64,000 nt of DNA from Omphalotus guepiniiformis. Lineage: Eukaryota > Basidiomycota > Agaricomycetes > Agaricales > Omphalotaceae. Location: positions 62,001 to 126,000 of the forward strand of contig JAQOOI010000079.1 of assembly GCA_028554645.1 (NCBI GenBank). Direction: 5' to 3'. The position numbers and the translations under genes were made by a program. Positions 32,233-44,100 of the stretch are shown piece after piece. The notes below the pieces were generated by a model. The model ran no database searches and was not told the origin of the DNA. It worked only from the letters and a program-made list of their open reading frames with translations. Position 1 is the first letter of the stretch; each line of letters starts with the position of its first letter.

Positions 32233-33140
32233 ATTCAATGTTGAAGGTGTAAAAGCTATCAATGAATCGAGTCTATTGTCTCTCAGTGTCCTGTAGGTGG
32301 CTACTACCCACTCGATACACCGTGAATTGCGATTCTATACATACAGGTGCTATCTGCACCCCAGTTGTCCCTAATATCAACAACTAATGTGTCAGTAGCA
32401 TGTCGTCCCACCCCTTCATCTACCTGGAAAATTTGCTTGTAACCTCTCATAGCGTCGTAAGCGATCTCTGCAATTCGAACAAAGACTCCGTTCTTGTGAG
32501 TCTTCAACCGAGAGCCACCAAAATACTCCAGGGTAACGGTTGTGAGATTAGCAGCTGAGAGTGTTTCTACAGCATCTCGCGATAGAAGTGCCCAAAGCCA
32601 GATCAACTTAGGCGCTCGCTTCAGGTCTTCGCCAGACAGCTCAACGTGAGACGGATGAAAAAAGGTTACGTGAGTGACTCCCAGAGGAGCTGCTAGGGCG
32701 ATACCAACATGCCCCTTAGAGCCCTTGAACTTCCAGCAATAGCCAATGCGGACATCCTCCTCGAGTATCACTTCTGTGGGTACTTTTCGCGCCTGCCCTT
32801 GCCCAAGAGAGAAGCCAAAAAGACGAATATTTATCCTGTCCCTGATTGAGAGTGATCGATCTTCACCATTATAAGGGAAGGTGAGTTCATGCATGATCTC
32901 ACCGCCATTGGCAAACAATGCATAGTCACGATCCCGGCCACTGCTGATTGAATGTTGGATGACATCACTGGCAGTGTGGACCGCACTAGCGCATTGGACG
33001 ATGCCAAGGGCGGCGTCAAGGACGCTAGTCGTTTGGACGGTAGGGCCAGCCGTTAGAGGGTCGCCGTTGAGGGCGCTAGTCGTTGGGATGATGGTAGTGT
33101 CGCCGTCGAGCACGGCAGGGGTGTTGGCGTTGAGCACAGT
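32233..33140 (-). repeat. Copy 2 of the inverted duplication (SUN 3' part)
   Basis: Reverse complement of 1-908 with one mismatch noticed. Homology ends at 32233 on one side; on the other it continues at least to the base matching window position 1. Confidence 0.9.
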
Positions 33141-33709
33141 GCCTTGAATGACGGTTGTGTCAGCGTTGGACACACCCCAGGAACGATGATAGTTTTCTGC
33201 ATGACAATTGAGTGCATACTCTCCAGAGTAAAAACTCTGCATGATGCAGACGGCGTTGGCGCTGTAGCAAAGGAACAGCATAAATTGCCGCTTCGCCGTG
33301 TTCTGAGGTGAGGAGGCTTGCGCCAGGGACGACGACACTTTGACCAATGCTGCGAGGACGGACATTACGGCGATGAAGACGGCTAGCAATGTGTGAGCGC
33401 GCGATAAAAACATCTTCGCCGAAGATTGCTGGCCATGGAGCATGATTTCTTCGCGAACCCCCGACGTGGTGCTGCCACTGCCATCCAATGACATATCGTT
33501 CGGGAAGCAATTCGTGTCGCCCTTCTTGGTCCTGCCTTCTGGGGTCACTGAATTTGGGGCCTTCATACCCGCATGACGTTCAGTAGGAGTAGGTATGAGC
33601 TGCAGCACAAGGTGAGGTAGAGCGATTGAAATGAAATCTATATACCTACCTTAGAGATTAATTGAGATGAGTCTTTCGTGACGAACCGTTTGGCAATGAG
33701 ACCAGCCAT
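32304..33709 (-). CDS. SUN-domain membrane protein
   Basis: Exon 1 is 33709-33650 (MAGLIAKRFVTKDSSQLISK), a 50-nt intron follows (GTAGGT...CTGCAG), and exon 2 runs 33599-32304, in phase 0, for 451 residues. Two hydrophobic segments lie in the N-terminal third (TLLAVFIAVMSVLAALVKVS and FMLFLCYSANAVCIMQSF), then a Thr/Asn-rich stretch, then a C-terminal SUN domain with YCWKFKGSKGHVGIAL, VTHVTFFHP and the terminal VVDIRDNWGADSTCMYRIAI. In the family this domain lies in the perinuclear space/ER lumen and binds KASH or cargo proteins. Fungi of this group often carry several small SUN paralogues; this looks like one of those rather than the core Sad1. Start chosen because the upstream exon splices cleanly. 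Confidence 0.85.
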
Positions 33710-34039
33710 GCCAAATATATGCTGACGCCTGGGGAAGTAGTTCCAAGTATTTCAACAAGACAGTAAAACAGAGGCTCAGCGCCGAGTGAAGTCAAGGTTG
33801 GGAGAGAAAACGAGTGGCGCAGGCGAAACCGTTATAAAGATACATCTTTTCGTGGTAATGACCAGCAGGTCGAGTCTATATCTTACCTGGAGCTCTCCAG
33901 AGGCTTCTGGTGATCTATCCTCTCCAGTGGACCCAAGGGAACTAAGCCGTACTGAAAACCAATGGTGAGCATTATCTCCAGTCCTGTGGTAAGCTATCAC
34001 TCACCAGACCCTCCTGCCAATGTGGTCATCAGAAAGTCT

Positions 34040-34165
34040 AGATGGATTGTGGTGATTACCCCTCACCAGTCGTTGTGTGGTAGCTGGGTGTCTCCAGAGG
34101 CTCGATGTGGTGATTACCCCTCACCAGTGGTTTTGTGGTAGCTGGGTGTCTCCCAGACGTGGTGG
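34040..34165 (+). repeat. Two tandem copies of a roughly 57-bp repeat
   Basis: The segment GTGGTGATTACCCCTCACCA, a short spacer and TGTGGTAGCTGGGTGTCTCC occurs twice in tandem. Related CTCACCAG/CTCCAG motifs recur from 33890. Confidence 0.7.
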
Positions 34166-34604
34166 TTTAAGCTCACATGACTTCGTGTTATCATTCCGTT
34201 TCCGTCCAGTCCTCATTCCGTTACTCCGTCCTTGTATCGTTATCGTTCTAATCATATCTCAACTGTTCCGTTGCCCGTGCGCGTGACCTTTGATACACGC
34301 GACTGCACGTTTTGGTACTCGGTCTGATATGCCATGTGGCCTCAGTAAAGGAGCTGGTCACGAGGCCTACAAAAGCCCGGCAGCTGACAATCCTTTCCCA
34401 ATACGATGGATTCAAAATGCGTATTGAGCTCGGGCAAGATTCAAGAAATTATTTTGAATTATTGGACAGTAGAATGTAAGTAAGATGTAAGTACAAATAA
34501 GAACTATTAAGATATATAATTTGTACGAGATACAAGAGGAATATGATAGAATACATGAAATATGTGATAAGTATATACGATACACGGAGCAAGAACACAA
34601 GAAA
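34166..34604. other. Intergenic, AT-rich
   Basis: No gene seen. An AT-rich, low-complexity stretch (34440-34600) gives spurious hydrophobic open frames on the minus strand. Confidence 0.4.
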
Positions 34605-34617
34605 CTAGAGGTAACTA

Positions 34618-36639
34618 TTTAGACCTACGTCCGGAAGTTTTGCGCTTTGAGGCAGGTTTTTTGGTACGTGGAGCAGGTTGATTCGTATTCGTAGCAGCCT
34701 CTTCCTCAGGGGCCCGACCCTGTGATTTTCGTCTCTTTGCTTGATCGCTCGTCTCGGGCTCTTTTGTCGTCTGAATTCGAACCCGCTTGCCAAGAACCGG
34801 CTGAACAGGGTCTAGTCCGTCGATATCGCGCTTAGAGAGCCCCGGAGGAACATTCTCTTTTCCAGGAGCGGGAACCGTGGGCGTGGGAGCGGGAGCGGGA
34901 AGAAAGACCTGATCAGACGGAGTGAGGGGTACCGGAGACTGAGACTCTGAAGAGGGAGGTGTGAGGGCCTGGATGGGAGTAGACATGCCGCCAAAAATCC
35001 CCTGCAAAGTCTCATCGATGAAATTTTGCATCCGCCATGCCTGTAGATTTTCCAGTGCCTTGGTAGTTATTTCAATAGGAAACTCTGACGGCGGGGCAGG
35101 GTTATCGTTAGTTTGGAGGAAAGGGAAGTCGAACGAGTTGGGGTTTTGGTTGAGGGAGCCGATATTCCAGTCGAAGGTCTCATTGCCGAAGGTCATGTTA
35201 CCGGTATCGGAGAAGTTGCCGAAGGGGTCGTTACCGGTATTGGAGGGGTTGGCGAAACTACCAAATGTGTGTGTAGCAGTGGGGTCAGGGAAAGAGTTGA
35301 ATGAATGAGGAAACAAAGCCGCCGTGAATCCATCGGCAGGTGGGCTGGACGATGTGAATGATTCCGCTGTCATCGAGTTATCAGCACGTGGGATGGATAT
35401 TGCGGCGGAAGCTGGGGTCGCCGCCGGCATGGGGCTGGGCGCTGGAGTCGGCATGGACTCATCTGGGCTCGGGCTCACCCGCTCAGCCGGGTCTATCTCA
35501 GACATCGTGCTCTCAGCGGGTTCGCTTTCCGAGCTTCCGGGCAGTGGCAAAGCTTCGTGCTTTTCCTCGGCTAGAATCACATTAGAATCTAAGCACGTAC
35601 TTGAAACGAGGAAATAAACTCACGATAAACCTGTTTCAAATACAAAAGAAACGGTTTCCATGTCTCCTTACACTCTGGATAAACTTCTTGAAAGGATTTG
35701 TTCTTATATTTTCGGCCATAGTCAATACTGAGATGTTATTTCAGCTTTCTTGTCTCCAAAGTGGAGAAAAATCACGTACCATATGGTTTCAATTTCACCA
35801 TTGTCACCAGGGTTGGGTCCACCAGCAAGAACCGTAAAATTCCAGCCCGTCATTTTAGTGAGTTGCGAAAAGAAACTGAACATCAACTGTGGCAGGCCTT
35901 CAATCGCCCTATGAATGAATGTTAGTTTGCTAAATGAGCCCGAGTAATTAAAACAACTTGCCGTAGATGCGATTGAGGAGTATGCATCGTGTCATCACCT
36001 TCAGATCCCTTCAATTTCTTCGCGTAATTTCGGGCTGAGGCGTCCGCTGCCACAAGATCAGCGACTTCCTTCTTCACTTCCTCGCTCTCGTTCTCGAACG
36101 TGTTGCATAAGTGTTTGGTGCGTATTTTCGTACGCTCGCTCTTCCCAACCGTTGCCCCGGGATTGGCCTCCTTGATCGCGTTGATTTCAGCTTCGACAGC
36201 TGGTCTGACACGCTCTACATAGTATAGCTTCGAGTATTGCTCTATAGGCTGAAGGACACGCGTGCGAGGCATACTACTCGAAAGCTGCTCCACGACAGCC
36301 TGACCCTTCTTATTGTCAAGCTTGAGCTTCGCGTGATTTTTGAACCAGTTCTTCATCTGCTGTTGACAGTGAAGTATGTAAGGATGATGAGGTGAGTGTA
36401 TCAAAGCTCACGTCACTCACCAGCTTACGCTTATCGTCAAGCTGTGCCTGAGCAATGAGGTATGCCTCATTGGACATATCGTCCTCTCGCACGGCCTTAA
36501 TTGGAAATGTTGAAAGGAATTCTTTCTGAGCAGTAGGTATGAAATTAGTGAGTGAGTTCGTTCGCTGGGCCTCAAGATATTCAGGTTTTTTCTCTTGGAA
36601 CCACTCAAGCTCCGCCTCGGTCGTCAACCTTTTGGGCAT
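34618..36639 (-). CDS. Agaricomycete orphan family starting MPKRLTTEAELEWF
   Basis: Exon 1 36639-36421 (MPKRLTTEAELEWFQEKK...), a GTGAGT intron, exon 2 from 36359 (QMKNWFKNHAKLKLDNKKG...). Later exons hold GLPQLMFSFFSQLTKMTGWN, VLAGGPNPGDNGEIETIW, YGRKYKNKSFQEVYPECKET and a long Pro/Ser/Thr-rich C-terminus with FGNFSDTGNMTFGNETFDW, ending in basic KKPASKRKTSGRRSK. I recognise this as a multicopy type in mushroom genomes but know no function. The WF.N...K helix in exon 2 superficially recalls homeodomain helix 3; that is not enough for a call. The exon 2-3 junction near 35955/35905 does not join in frame with a canonical GT-AG intron, so a 1-nt lesion is possible. Confidence 0.6.
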
Positions 36640-36983
36640 CTACGTTATCAATGATCAGCGCTCAGAACAGATAATCGCATAATTGATGGGCCGGCTGTAC
36701 TTACCCTTGATATGTTTAGGTGAGCCGAGTCGTAAGTTTACTGGAGCTGACTGGAGCTGACTGGAGCTGACTGGAGAAAAATTACGACTTCTGGAAGCCT
36801 ATGGAGGGACCGTTCTCCAGTCCCTTACCATTTTAGTTCGTATTCCGGTGCTGACTCATCTCGGCAATCTCCTTAAAACTGTACAGTTGCCAAAATCAGC
36901 AAAAATCGAGCAAGCCACCTGAATCAGGTTCAAACTGTTTGTTCTCTTCTCGTCATCTAGACCAGCTCCAGACTCTCACTCTC

Positions 36984-37711
36984 ATGGCTCTCATCAAAAA
37001 ATCGACTGTCACCATCCAGGCTGACGTTTATGAAGCGCTACTCGTTGCGCTTCGAGCGCTCACCGGTGAGAGCAGTTCTTTCTTTCGTCTGTCAAGCCTC
37101 AAAAATTCATATTTTACATTTGTTCTAGCAAATATCAACGTTTCTAACAGCAGTAAGTATTTTTTTGATACTCCTCGTTATCCACTGTGACTGATGTAGT
37201 TCTCAAGTCGACACTGAACAGCTTGAGCATCAAGCGCCGGGTAAGTCTCACAAGGGTCTCCTTGGATCTAGATTAACTTCCACCCCAACTAGGCCCTTAC
37301 AACACTGATACCACAGTTATCGACGCTTCCATTGATGGTGATCCGGATGAGCCAGATCTCGCCCTCTCTACCACTGTCAAAGCAGAATCCCAGGTGGCTA
37401 CTGTGTCCCCCCTAAACTCCGATTCGTCTGTCGCCGCTGCCGTCAGTTCACCTTTTGGTGCGAATCCCCACCCTGTCCCCCCTGCCAATCGATGGTTCGC
37501 GGTGACCAAGGGACGACGTGTAGGTGTTTTCGATGGCTGGTAAGTTCATTGTTTCTTTCCTCGTTCACCAGCTAAACACGGTTGTAGGATGCTCGTTCAA
37601 CCGCTTGTCAGTGGCGTCTCCCACGCTTGCTTCAACAAATTCGCAACTGAAGCCGAGGCTCGCACTGCGTTCGAGGTTGCGGTCAACGCCGGAGTCGTTC
37701 AGGTTATTTGA
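36984..37711 (+). CDS. Small protein with RNase H1 N-terminal (viroplasmin-like) domain
   Basis: Five or so short exons: MALIKKSTVTIQADVYEALL, then ANINVSNS, VLKSTLNSLSIKRR, a Ser/Pro linker, and a final domain split by an intron after VFDGW. The domain reads RWFAVTKGRRVGVFDGW, then LVQPLVSGVSHACFNKFATE, then AEARTAFEVAV. This is the compact hybrid-binding/viroplasmin-type fold pattern (W/YF.V.KGR..G....W......V.G......F.T..EA...F). In RNase H1 it precedes the nuclease; here the protein ends right after it, at TGA 37709-37711, with no RNase H domain. It may bind RNA/DNA hybrids; that is inference. Confidence 0.65.
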
Positions 37712-38195
37712 ACAGGTCTACCCTTCTCCACCATTTTGCCTCGACGATTGAGCTTATCAGGCGAGATAAGTAGCAGGAGATAGCCGAGAGTGAGAAATGA
37801 TGGGACCTTCTCACTCCCGGCTTCGCCCTCTTTTTGAACTCGCATTTGGACTCGCTCGTATTTGGACTCGTCGTCACGTCATACCTGCTCTGTTTTGTCA
37901 TGTTTTGTCCTCCACATATATCTCTTGCCCTGCTCGCTGTGCTACCTTCCCTTATTTTCGCTGTCATCAATGTATCTAGTCACCCTATCTGTATTTATTG
38001 CTTTCGCCTGTGTATTTTTTTTCTTATTCTTTTTAGTAACAGTTGTGTATACGCGTGTGCGTTTAATTGCCTTCGTAAAAATATATTTGAAAGTTTTTTT
38101 GTACCTGCGAACCTTTAATCAAGCTGTAAGACGACTTAAGGGCAATAAAACCTAATAAAACTGTATTATAATGAATTCTATTACAACGAACTCTA

Positions 38196-39036
38196 TTACA
38201 ATGAAACTAAGTCGTCATCAGGCTCTTGGAACTTTAGGGCTCGTTGCAAGTATCGCTTGCGCACCTCCCGACATCCCTCCCAGAACACTTCCAATATTTC
38301 CTCTACATATCTGTAAAAAATCTTGAGCTCCCGGAACAATGTACGTGCCCATTTAAGATCAGGACCATAACCGAAACGTCGCTGAATTTGATCTGCGGCT
38401 TTGTAGGTTTTATTGACGTATCTTCGGGCCCTAGCAACGACTTCAATAAGTGCATGTCTCTCATCATCCTCACGATATGTTACGACAAGGCAAAGCTCAG
38501 CAAATTTCCGTGCATCGCCTTTGACAAACGTAGACCACCTCGTGTACAGCTCTTCTAGATACACACGAGGATCATAGTTCGGTTCGCCCCTAAAATTTTA
38601 TCAGTCTCCATCTGATTACCACGAAGGTTGAACATTGAGAACTCACGCCCGCAATCTTTTGCCGGAAGTCGGAGCTGGAGCCAATGACAGGACCGGAGCA
38701 GGAGGATCAACATGGGCCGGAGAAGGAGGATCAGCATGGGCCGGAGCACGAGATGTTGGGGTTGGGGCCGGAGCAGGAGCAGGAGAGGCTGGAGACGGTG
38801 ATATCTGCGATGGTATTTTTAGTTCTGGTAGTGAGGCCTGTGTTTTGGCTGCAAGTTTTTTTTCCTGTCGTTTCACCCGGCGACGTTCAGCTATTTCCAC
38901 TTTGTGTCTGACCAAATGTAAGTAATTATTAATGTATCCACTAATAAATTGCGTACTTTTCATATGATTGTTGAGACTTGATGCGGTTGGCTTGAGCCTT
39001 TTCCTCCGCTGAGTTGTAAAGCCGAGGTCGGGGCAT
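38196..39036 (-). CDS. MPRPRLY-type basic protein, mobile-element-style accessory gene
   Basis: Exons 39036-38957, 38907-38647, 38589-38196; phases agree, 244 residues. The N-terminus MPRPRLYNSAEEKAQANRIK, then a basic run around HKVEIAERRRVKRQEKK, is a recurrent start in multicopy mushroom proteins. A Pro/Ala-rich linker (SPAPAPAPTPTSRAP) follows, then a helical C-terminus (YLEELYTRWSTFVKGDARKF, RRFGYGPDLKWARTLFRELK). A basic leucine-zipper-like beginning would suit DNA binding, but this is inference. It lies about 2.2 kb from the KDZ transposase gene. Confidence 0.6.
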
Positions 39037-39130
39037 ATGGATATACGGCTTGAACGCGACTGGCTGGCCAGGGCCTGGCCACATAAATGTTCGTGAGAAT
39101 AATGCGGCAACTCCCGAGCCGTTCCGTCCA

Positions 39131-39450
39131 GGGTCTGACCTTTACTCTTCTGACATATACCTGCACTCAACTGCTCACTTACGCCTGCCGATTCTCTGTG
39201 TCAGCCTGCTTCCACTGCAATCATTTCAGTAAACGAGTGTTTGCGTAAGTGAGATTGTCACAAATGATTTGCAGGCATTGACGAGTCGCAGGGTCTGACC
39301 TTTTACCATCCTGACATATACCTGTAGCCAACTGCTCACATACGTCTGCCAAATTATTTGTGTCAGCGAGCTTCTCTGCAACACTTCTGTGAACAAGGTC
39401 TGTTTTGCGTAAGTGATATTGTTGTCATTGATTTCACAGGCATTGACAAG
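39131..39450 (+). repeat. 160-bp tandem duplication
   Basis: Two copies starting GGGTCTGACC at 39131 and 39291, each containing CTGACATATACCTG and ending near GGCATTGAC; roughly 75-80% alike by eye. Confidence 0.75.
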
Positions 39451-40250
39451 TGTTCTTACATATTCTTTCAGTTTGGTATTCTGTATGTATGGTCTTCGGC
39501 ACTAATGATCCTCGAGAGTTTTTCCCTAAGAAGCTAGCTTTCGTTCACGATCGTTGAAATAGTTGCAAAGTCGCTGTTTCTCGCATCTCTAATTGTTGGT
39601 GCTCCAGATTATCCGTGCAGAAATCAATACACAAAGGATTGGTATGTTGCGCTTTGTGCAGTTCTGACAGAACATGAATATACATATTCCTCCTGTCTGT
39701 CTGTAAGTAGTTCCGGTCGACGGAACGTCAACATTTGGTCTCAAATCTATTATATCTACTTGTTACCAAGGACTGAAGGCAGTGGTATGAATGATATCTG
39801 GTGAGACCAGTTTACTCGTACTCTCATATCGATGTGTCTGACCTATTCAATATTTCAAGTCGCCTCTCAGCTGTGGTCCCACTCTTCCCTTTCTCAATGC
39901 TCATATACTTCGTGACATATGTGACATATTTACGCCTTGACGCCCTGCACACCCATACTACGAGACAGTGGTGAGTGTTTTGCGCCTTCTGGATACTTGT
40001 GTCTGACCTTTATTGTAGCCCCTATCGCTCACTATGTAATAGCTTCACCATCGTTGGCGCCCTAGCTTCATTTAGTCTTCCGCTGTGTTTTGTCATTGCC
40101 GTTAGCTTTAACTGGTATGCAACGGCGACTTCATTTTTCTTTCTTCTCACTCTCACACTCTTACACGATGAGCTCGTTGGATCAACCACAGATATGAATT
40201 TAACGAGTAGATTCTTCATGATAAAGCTCATTCTGTCTGCTACATTTCTT
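39451..40250. other. Intergenic or leader of the next gene
   Basis: No certain exon. Open stretches on both strands at about 39975-40320 overlap and neither joins convincingly to the downstream exon. Confidence 0.35.
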
Positions 40251-40252
40251 AG

Positions 40253-40786
40253 GTCCGTCGCGGCAAGAGAAAAGTCGTCCACATCCATAGTCTGACGCCT
40301 CGCACGCTGGTCACCCCACAACACATGTGGTTAGACAGGCGTGTAGCTGGGTATATTTATGCAATCGTCAGAAACGAAGTCGAGGAGTTTCTTGATGAGT
40401 TACACGCTGATTTCCTTGCCGCGTTTTGCTACATGACAATCCGTAAACGCCCTGAGAACGAAGTAGAAGAGTATACGTATCAGGTTCAGAGACAACGCGA
40501 GGTACACAGCTTACTCTTACCTGACTCATGATTTACTGACATGTTGCATCTACAGCAACTTCGCCTAACTTTATACGCTCGTGCAAGACCCGCTTTCTCG
40601 TGGCATGGCATTCATCCTGACAAAGCATGGCGTGCAGGACAAATGGAAGCCAATTACATCCCTGTAGTAGACGAAGTGTATGAAGAACGGGATATCGTTA
40701 AAGGATTCGCTGCAAGGCGAAGAGCTGCAGCCAAGTCGCGATTGGAATACGAAGCTGAAATCGAGAGTCGCCGCCGCCGCCTTTGA
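40253..40786 (+). CDS. Orphan basic/helical protein, 5' end unresolved
   Basis: After an acceptor (TTTCTTAG, 40252) the frame reads VRRGKRKVVHIHSLTPRTLV, then YAIVRNEVEEFLDELHADFL and NEVEEYTYQVQRQRE. A roughly 54-nt intron (GTACAC...CTACAG) joins to QLRLTLYARARPAFSWHGIH and a charged C-terminal helix ending EAEIESRRRRL. No start codon was fixed. Family not recognised. It sits 0.4 kb before the KDZ gene on the same strand. Confidence 0.45.
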
Positions 40787-41199
40787 AAAGTATTACCTAC
40801 TAGATACTAGATACACTTTTGCTGTAGTAAGATTTTTGTCATGTGTCTTGTAGTATCTGGGCTGTGCTATCTATTGTCGGCTGTGCTATCTAAGTATTGT
40901 CTATCGTAAAAGCATTTACCGATTTTTTTAAAAAAGGTCTCCTTAGGAAGCTTACATAACATTCACTGATAAGATTTCACACTTGCCTCGATATGCCCCG
41001 TTTACCTCGAATAATGCACGACGAGTAGACGTCAATATCTCAAAGTACACCGCAACATTTTTGCCTCTAACTAGATCCTATATGCGTGTGTACACGTCAG
41101 TAATGACAACGCCTCCTTGGATATAGGGGTATTTAAAAGTTCAACCGCCGCTTCGTTCTTCCAGGTATTTCACCCTTTCCAACCCCAGCACCTCTAGAA

Positions 41200-44100
41200 A
41201 TGAGCCGAAGAAAACTACCTCCAATCACGAAACACAGAGCTTCAGAGCTCATACTCGAAACTTCACCACAATCTTGTCCTATTCCGACTGATGCTGTCCA
41301 GCCAGCAGATATGGCACCACCGGACGCTTCTGTAATCGATATACACCGCCATACAACCTTTGACATCTCACAGAGTGGTCAGACTCTCAGACGAACATCG
41401 TATCACGCAGTTCCTAGTTCGCGTCCCAAACCTGCTACGCGTCCCCAGCCCACTCGCGATATGAAATGGAGTCTTCCCGAAGCTGATCAAGCTGGAGACT
41501 TTGCCCCTCATAATGTCCTGGACCCGAATTTCGAACCAATTGACGCTGACGGGGAGCAAAATAGTACAGTCATCGCTATATCTGCAGTATGTACTCTGCG
41601 TTGTTTGTGGGAACTTCATTCTAACATGGGCCCTAAGTTGAATAATCCCTTTTCGCAATGGATACCCTACATTAGCAAGTATCTCGACGAGTTATTACGC
41701 ATGGAAGCACAGCATGACACAGAGTGTCTATGCGGTTCCACTTCCCCCGTTTTTCGATGCCTCGATTGTCAAGATATGCGGCTCTGGTGTAGGAAGTGCA
41801 TTGTAGGGCGACATTCTACTAGCTGGTTTCATCGTATTCAGGTTCGTCTGTCTGCTGCATGGTTATACGTGCACTCAACAAGGTCTAGATGTGGAATGGA
41901 CAACATTTCTCTCGTTCTTCTTTGAAGGATGCTGGTCTTGTATGTCAGCTGGGTCATCCTTACAGTCAACCCTGCTACGCTCCTAGAAACAGTCCGGTTG
42001 ATTTCACGGTTATTCATTGTGACGGCATCTACTCCATTTCGTTACAATTTTGTCGTTGTGCACAGGAGGAGCCAGTTTATGTCCAACTCCTTCGAGCTCG
42101 CCTCTTTCCAGCTACTGTTGCAGAACCCCGGACCGCGACAACTTTTCGGTGCCTCGAATCCTTCCAGCTTTTAAGTTTCATGTCAAAGATATCAGCTTTT
42201 GAATACTATCATTCTCTCGCACGTTTGACGGATAACACTGGAACGCTCCAAGTACCTGTATGTTTCAATCTTGATCACATATATACATCTATTCATATAT
42301 TATTGCAGTATCGATATCAAACTTTCATGCGTTCCATGCGTGAATGGCGTCATCTACGTCTCCTCAAACGTTTTGGCAGGTTTTACAAACCCAATGGTCT
42401 CATGGACATTCCAGCGGGAGCTTGCGCCGTTCTTTGCCCTATGTGCCCTCATCCAGGGATCAACATCCCAGACGACTATGCGAGCCGGCCAAACCCGTTA
42501 GTCTTTCCTGTCCTGTATTTGTGTTTCCCTTTAACGTAATCATGTTTATAGATGGTTGTATCAATTGTTTTTGGGTGTGGATGCGAATTTCCGCCTCAAA
42601 CGGCGAAACATCTCTAGCGAACTCAAGGATCCGGGGCTCAATCATGGAATCGCCTTTTTCGTTGACCAGGCTACCTTTACCGATCACCTTAACCAATTCG
42701 GAAGCTGTATCGGAGAGGAGAAGAGTAATTGCAACAGTCATAACGCTATCAAACAAGCTACTATGCGTGGCGGCAAAGGGACGGCTGCGACCGGAGTTGG
42801 AACCGTTGAATGCGCTCGCCACGATTTCAAGCGTCCGACATCGGTGGGGGATCTTCAGAAAGGAGAGCGGTGAATTTTGCTCCAATCTTTCTTTTAATCT
42901 CTCCTGACGTTGGTCTAGATATGTGAATATGGACTTTTTCGTACATTCCAGTCTTCAGTGCAATGCTCCGAATGATGTTGTTATCTCTTACGATATTGGA
43001 TGTCAATTTTCTCGAAACTTTCATACTAGGGCATCTAATTACGGTGCACCTTTGGTCGTGCCAAACTCATACCGTCGAATCCGATTTCTTGTTCCGAAAT
43101 TCCACCTCCCTGCGCATATATATCAGTGTCAAATTAATTACTCCTTCAATTTTTCTGCGCATGTTGGTCGCACCGATGGTGAGGCCCCTGAGCGCTGCTG
43201 GTCAGTGATGAATGCTATATCAGCTTCAACAAAGGAGATGGGTCCAGGCTCTCGTCGAGACACGCTTGACGACCATTTCGGAGATTTCAATTGGCGCAAA
43301 CGGACAATAATCGGTATGGAGTTTTTTTTGATAACGTACTCTCGTTTTCTCAATACATTTATAGCGCAAACTTTCCTCAAGAAGATCAAGGATGCTGTCG
43401 AAGAAAGTTCAAAACACGCCGACTATTTCTCGGATTTCTCAGCCAGCCTTCAAATGACCGACTTGAAAGAATGGACACAAATGGTAGAGGCATGGGAGGC
43501 AGATGGCACACGACCTAACCCTTTTGAAGCAACAATTAAAGGTGAAATATTTTCTTTACCACCATCGAAGCTACTTCTAAATCTGCGGAAAACAGCACCA
43601 ACATACAATGCTGTGCGCTTAAAGCTTGCCGAAGAAGATGATGCGGAAACTGCCAGACAAGCAACAAGCATTTCTCAGGAGATAGCTCCCGAGATGACCC
43701 CAAGCCTGATGCTTCTAACCGGATTAGAACTCGAAGACAGCCAGTAAGTTGATACATACGTACATCTGAACATCATTACACCAGCGCTGACCTCTACCAG
43801 GTGTCGTTTTCGCCAGCTGAATGACTCACTCGCTGCAAACTCAACAACAGATGGTCGCCGCTCTAGAGTCACTGAAGTCGGGACCAAACTTCGCCGGAAA
43901 GTTCAAGCCTGGATGGAAGTTCAGGAACAGTATATTGCAGGCTTAGGGACTCTCCGCCGCAGCGAAGATTGTTCGGCCTCAGATCAGATTCCTGTCTGTG
44001 ACATCCCCCTCTGCCTCCCATCGTCATGTTTATCGCAACGCTACTCTGTCACTGTACCACATCGGTTTTATAAGATGGAATGGGATTTACGTATTGCCCA

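Noticed and set aside
34412..34600. Tyr/Ile-rich minus-strand frame as a small membrane protein
   Set aside because: It comes from AT-rich low-complexity DNA and has no promoter or splice support.
36300..36360. Homeodomain call for the MKNWFKNHAKLK helix
   Set aside because: Only one helix resembles the family; the preceding helices and spacing of a homeodomain are not present.
39975..40324. Overlapping plus and minus open frames before the 40.25-kb gene
   Set aside because: Neither joins in phase to the supported exon, and each is the shadow of the other.
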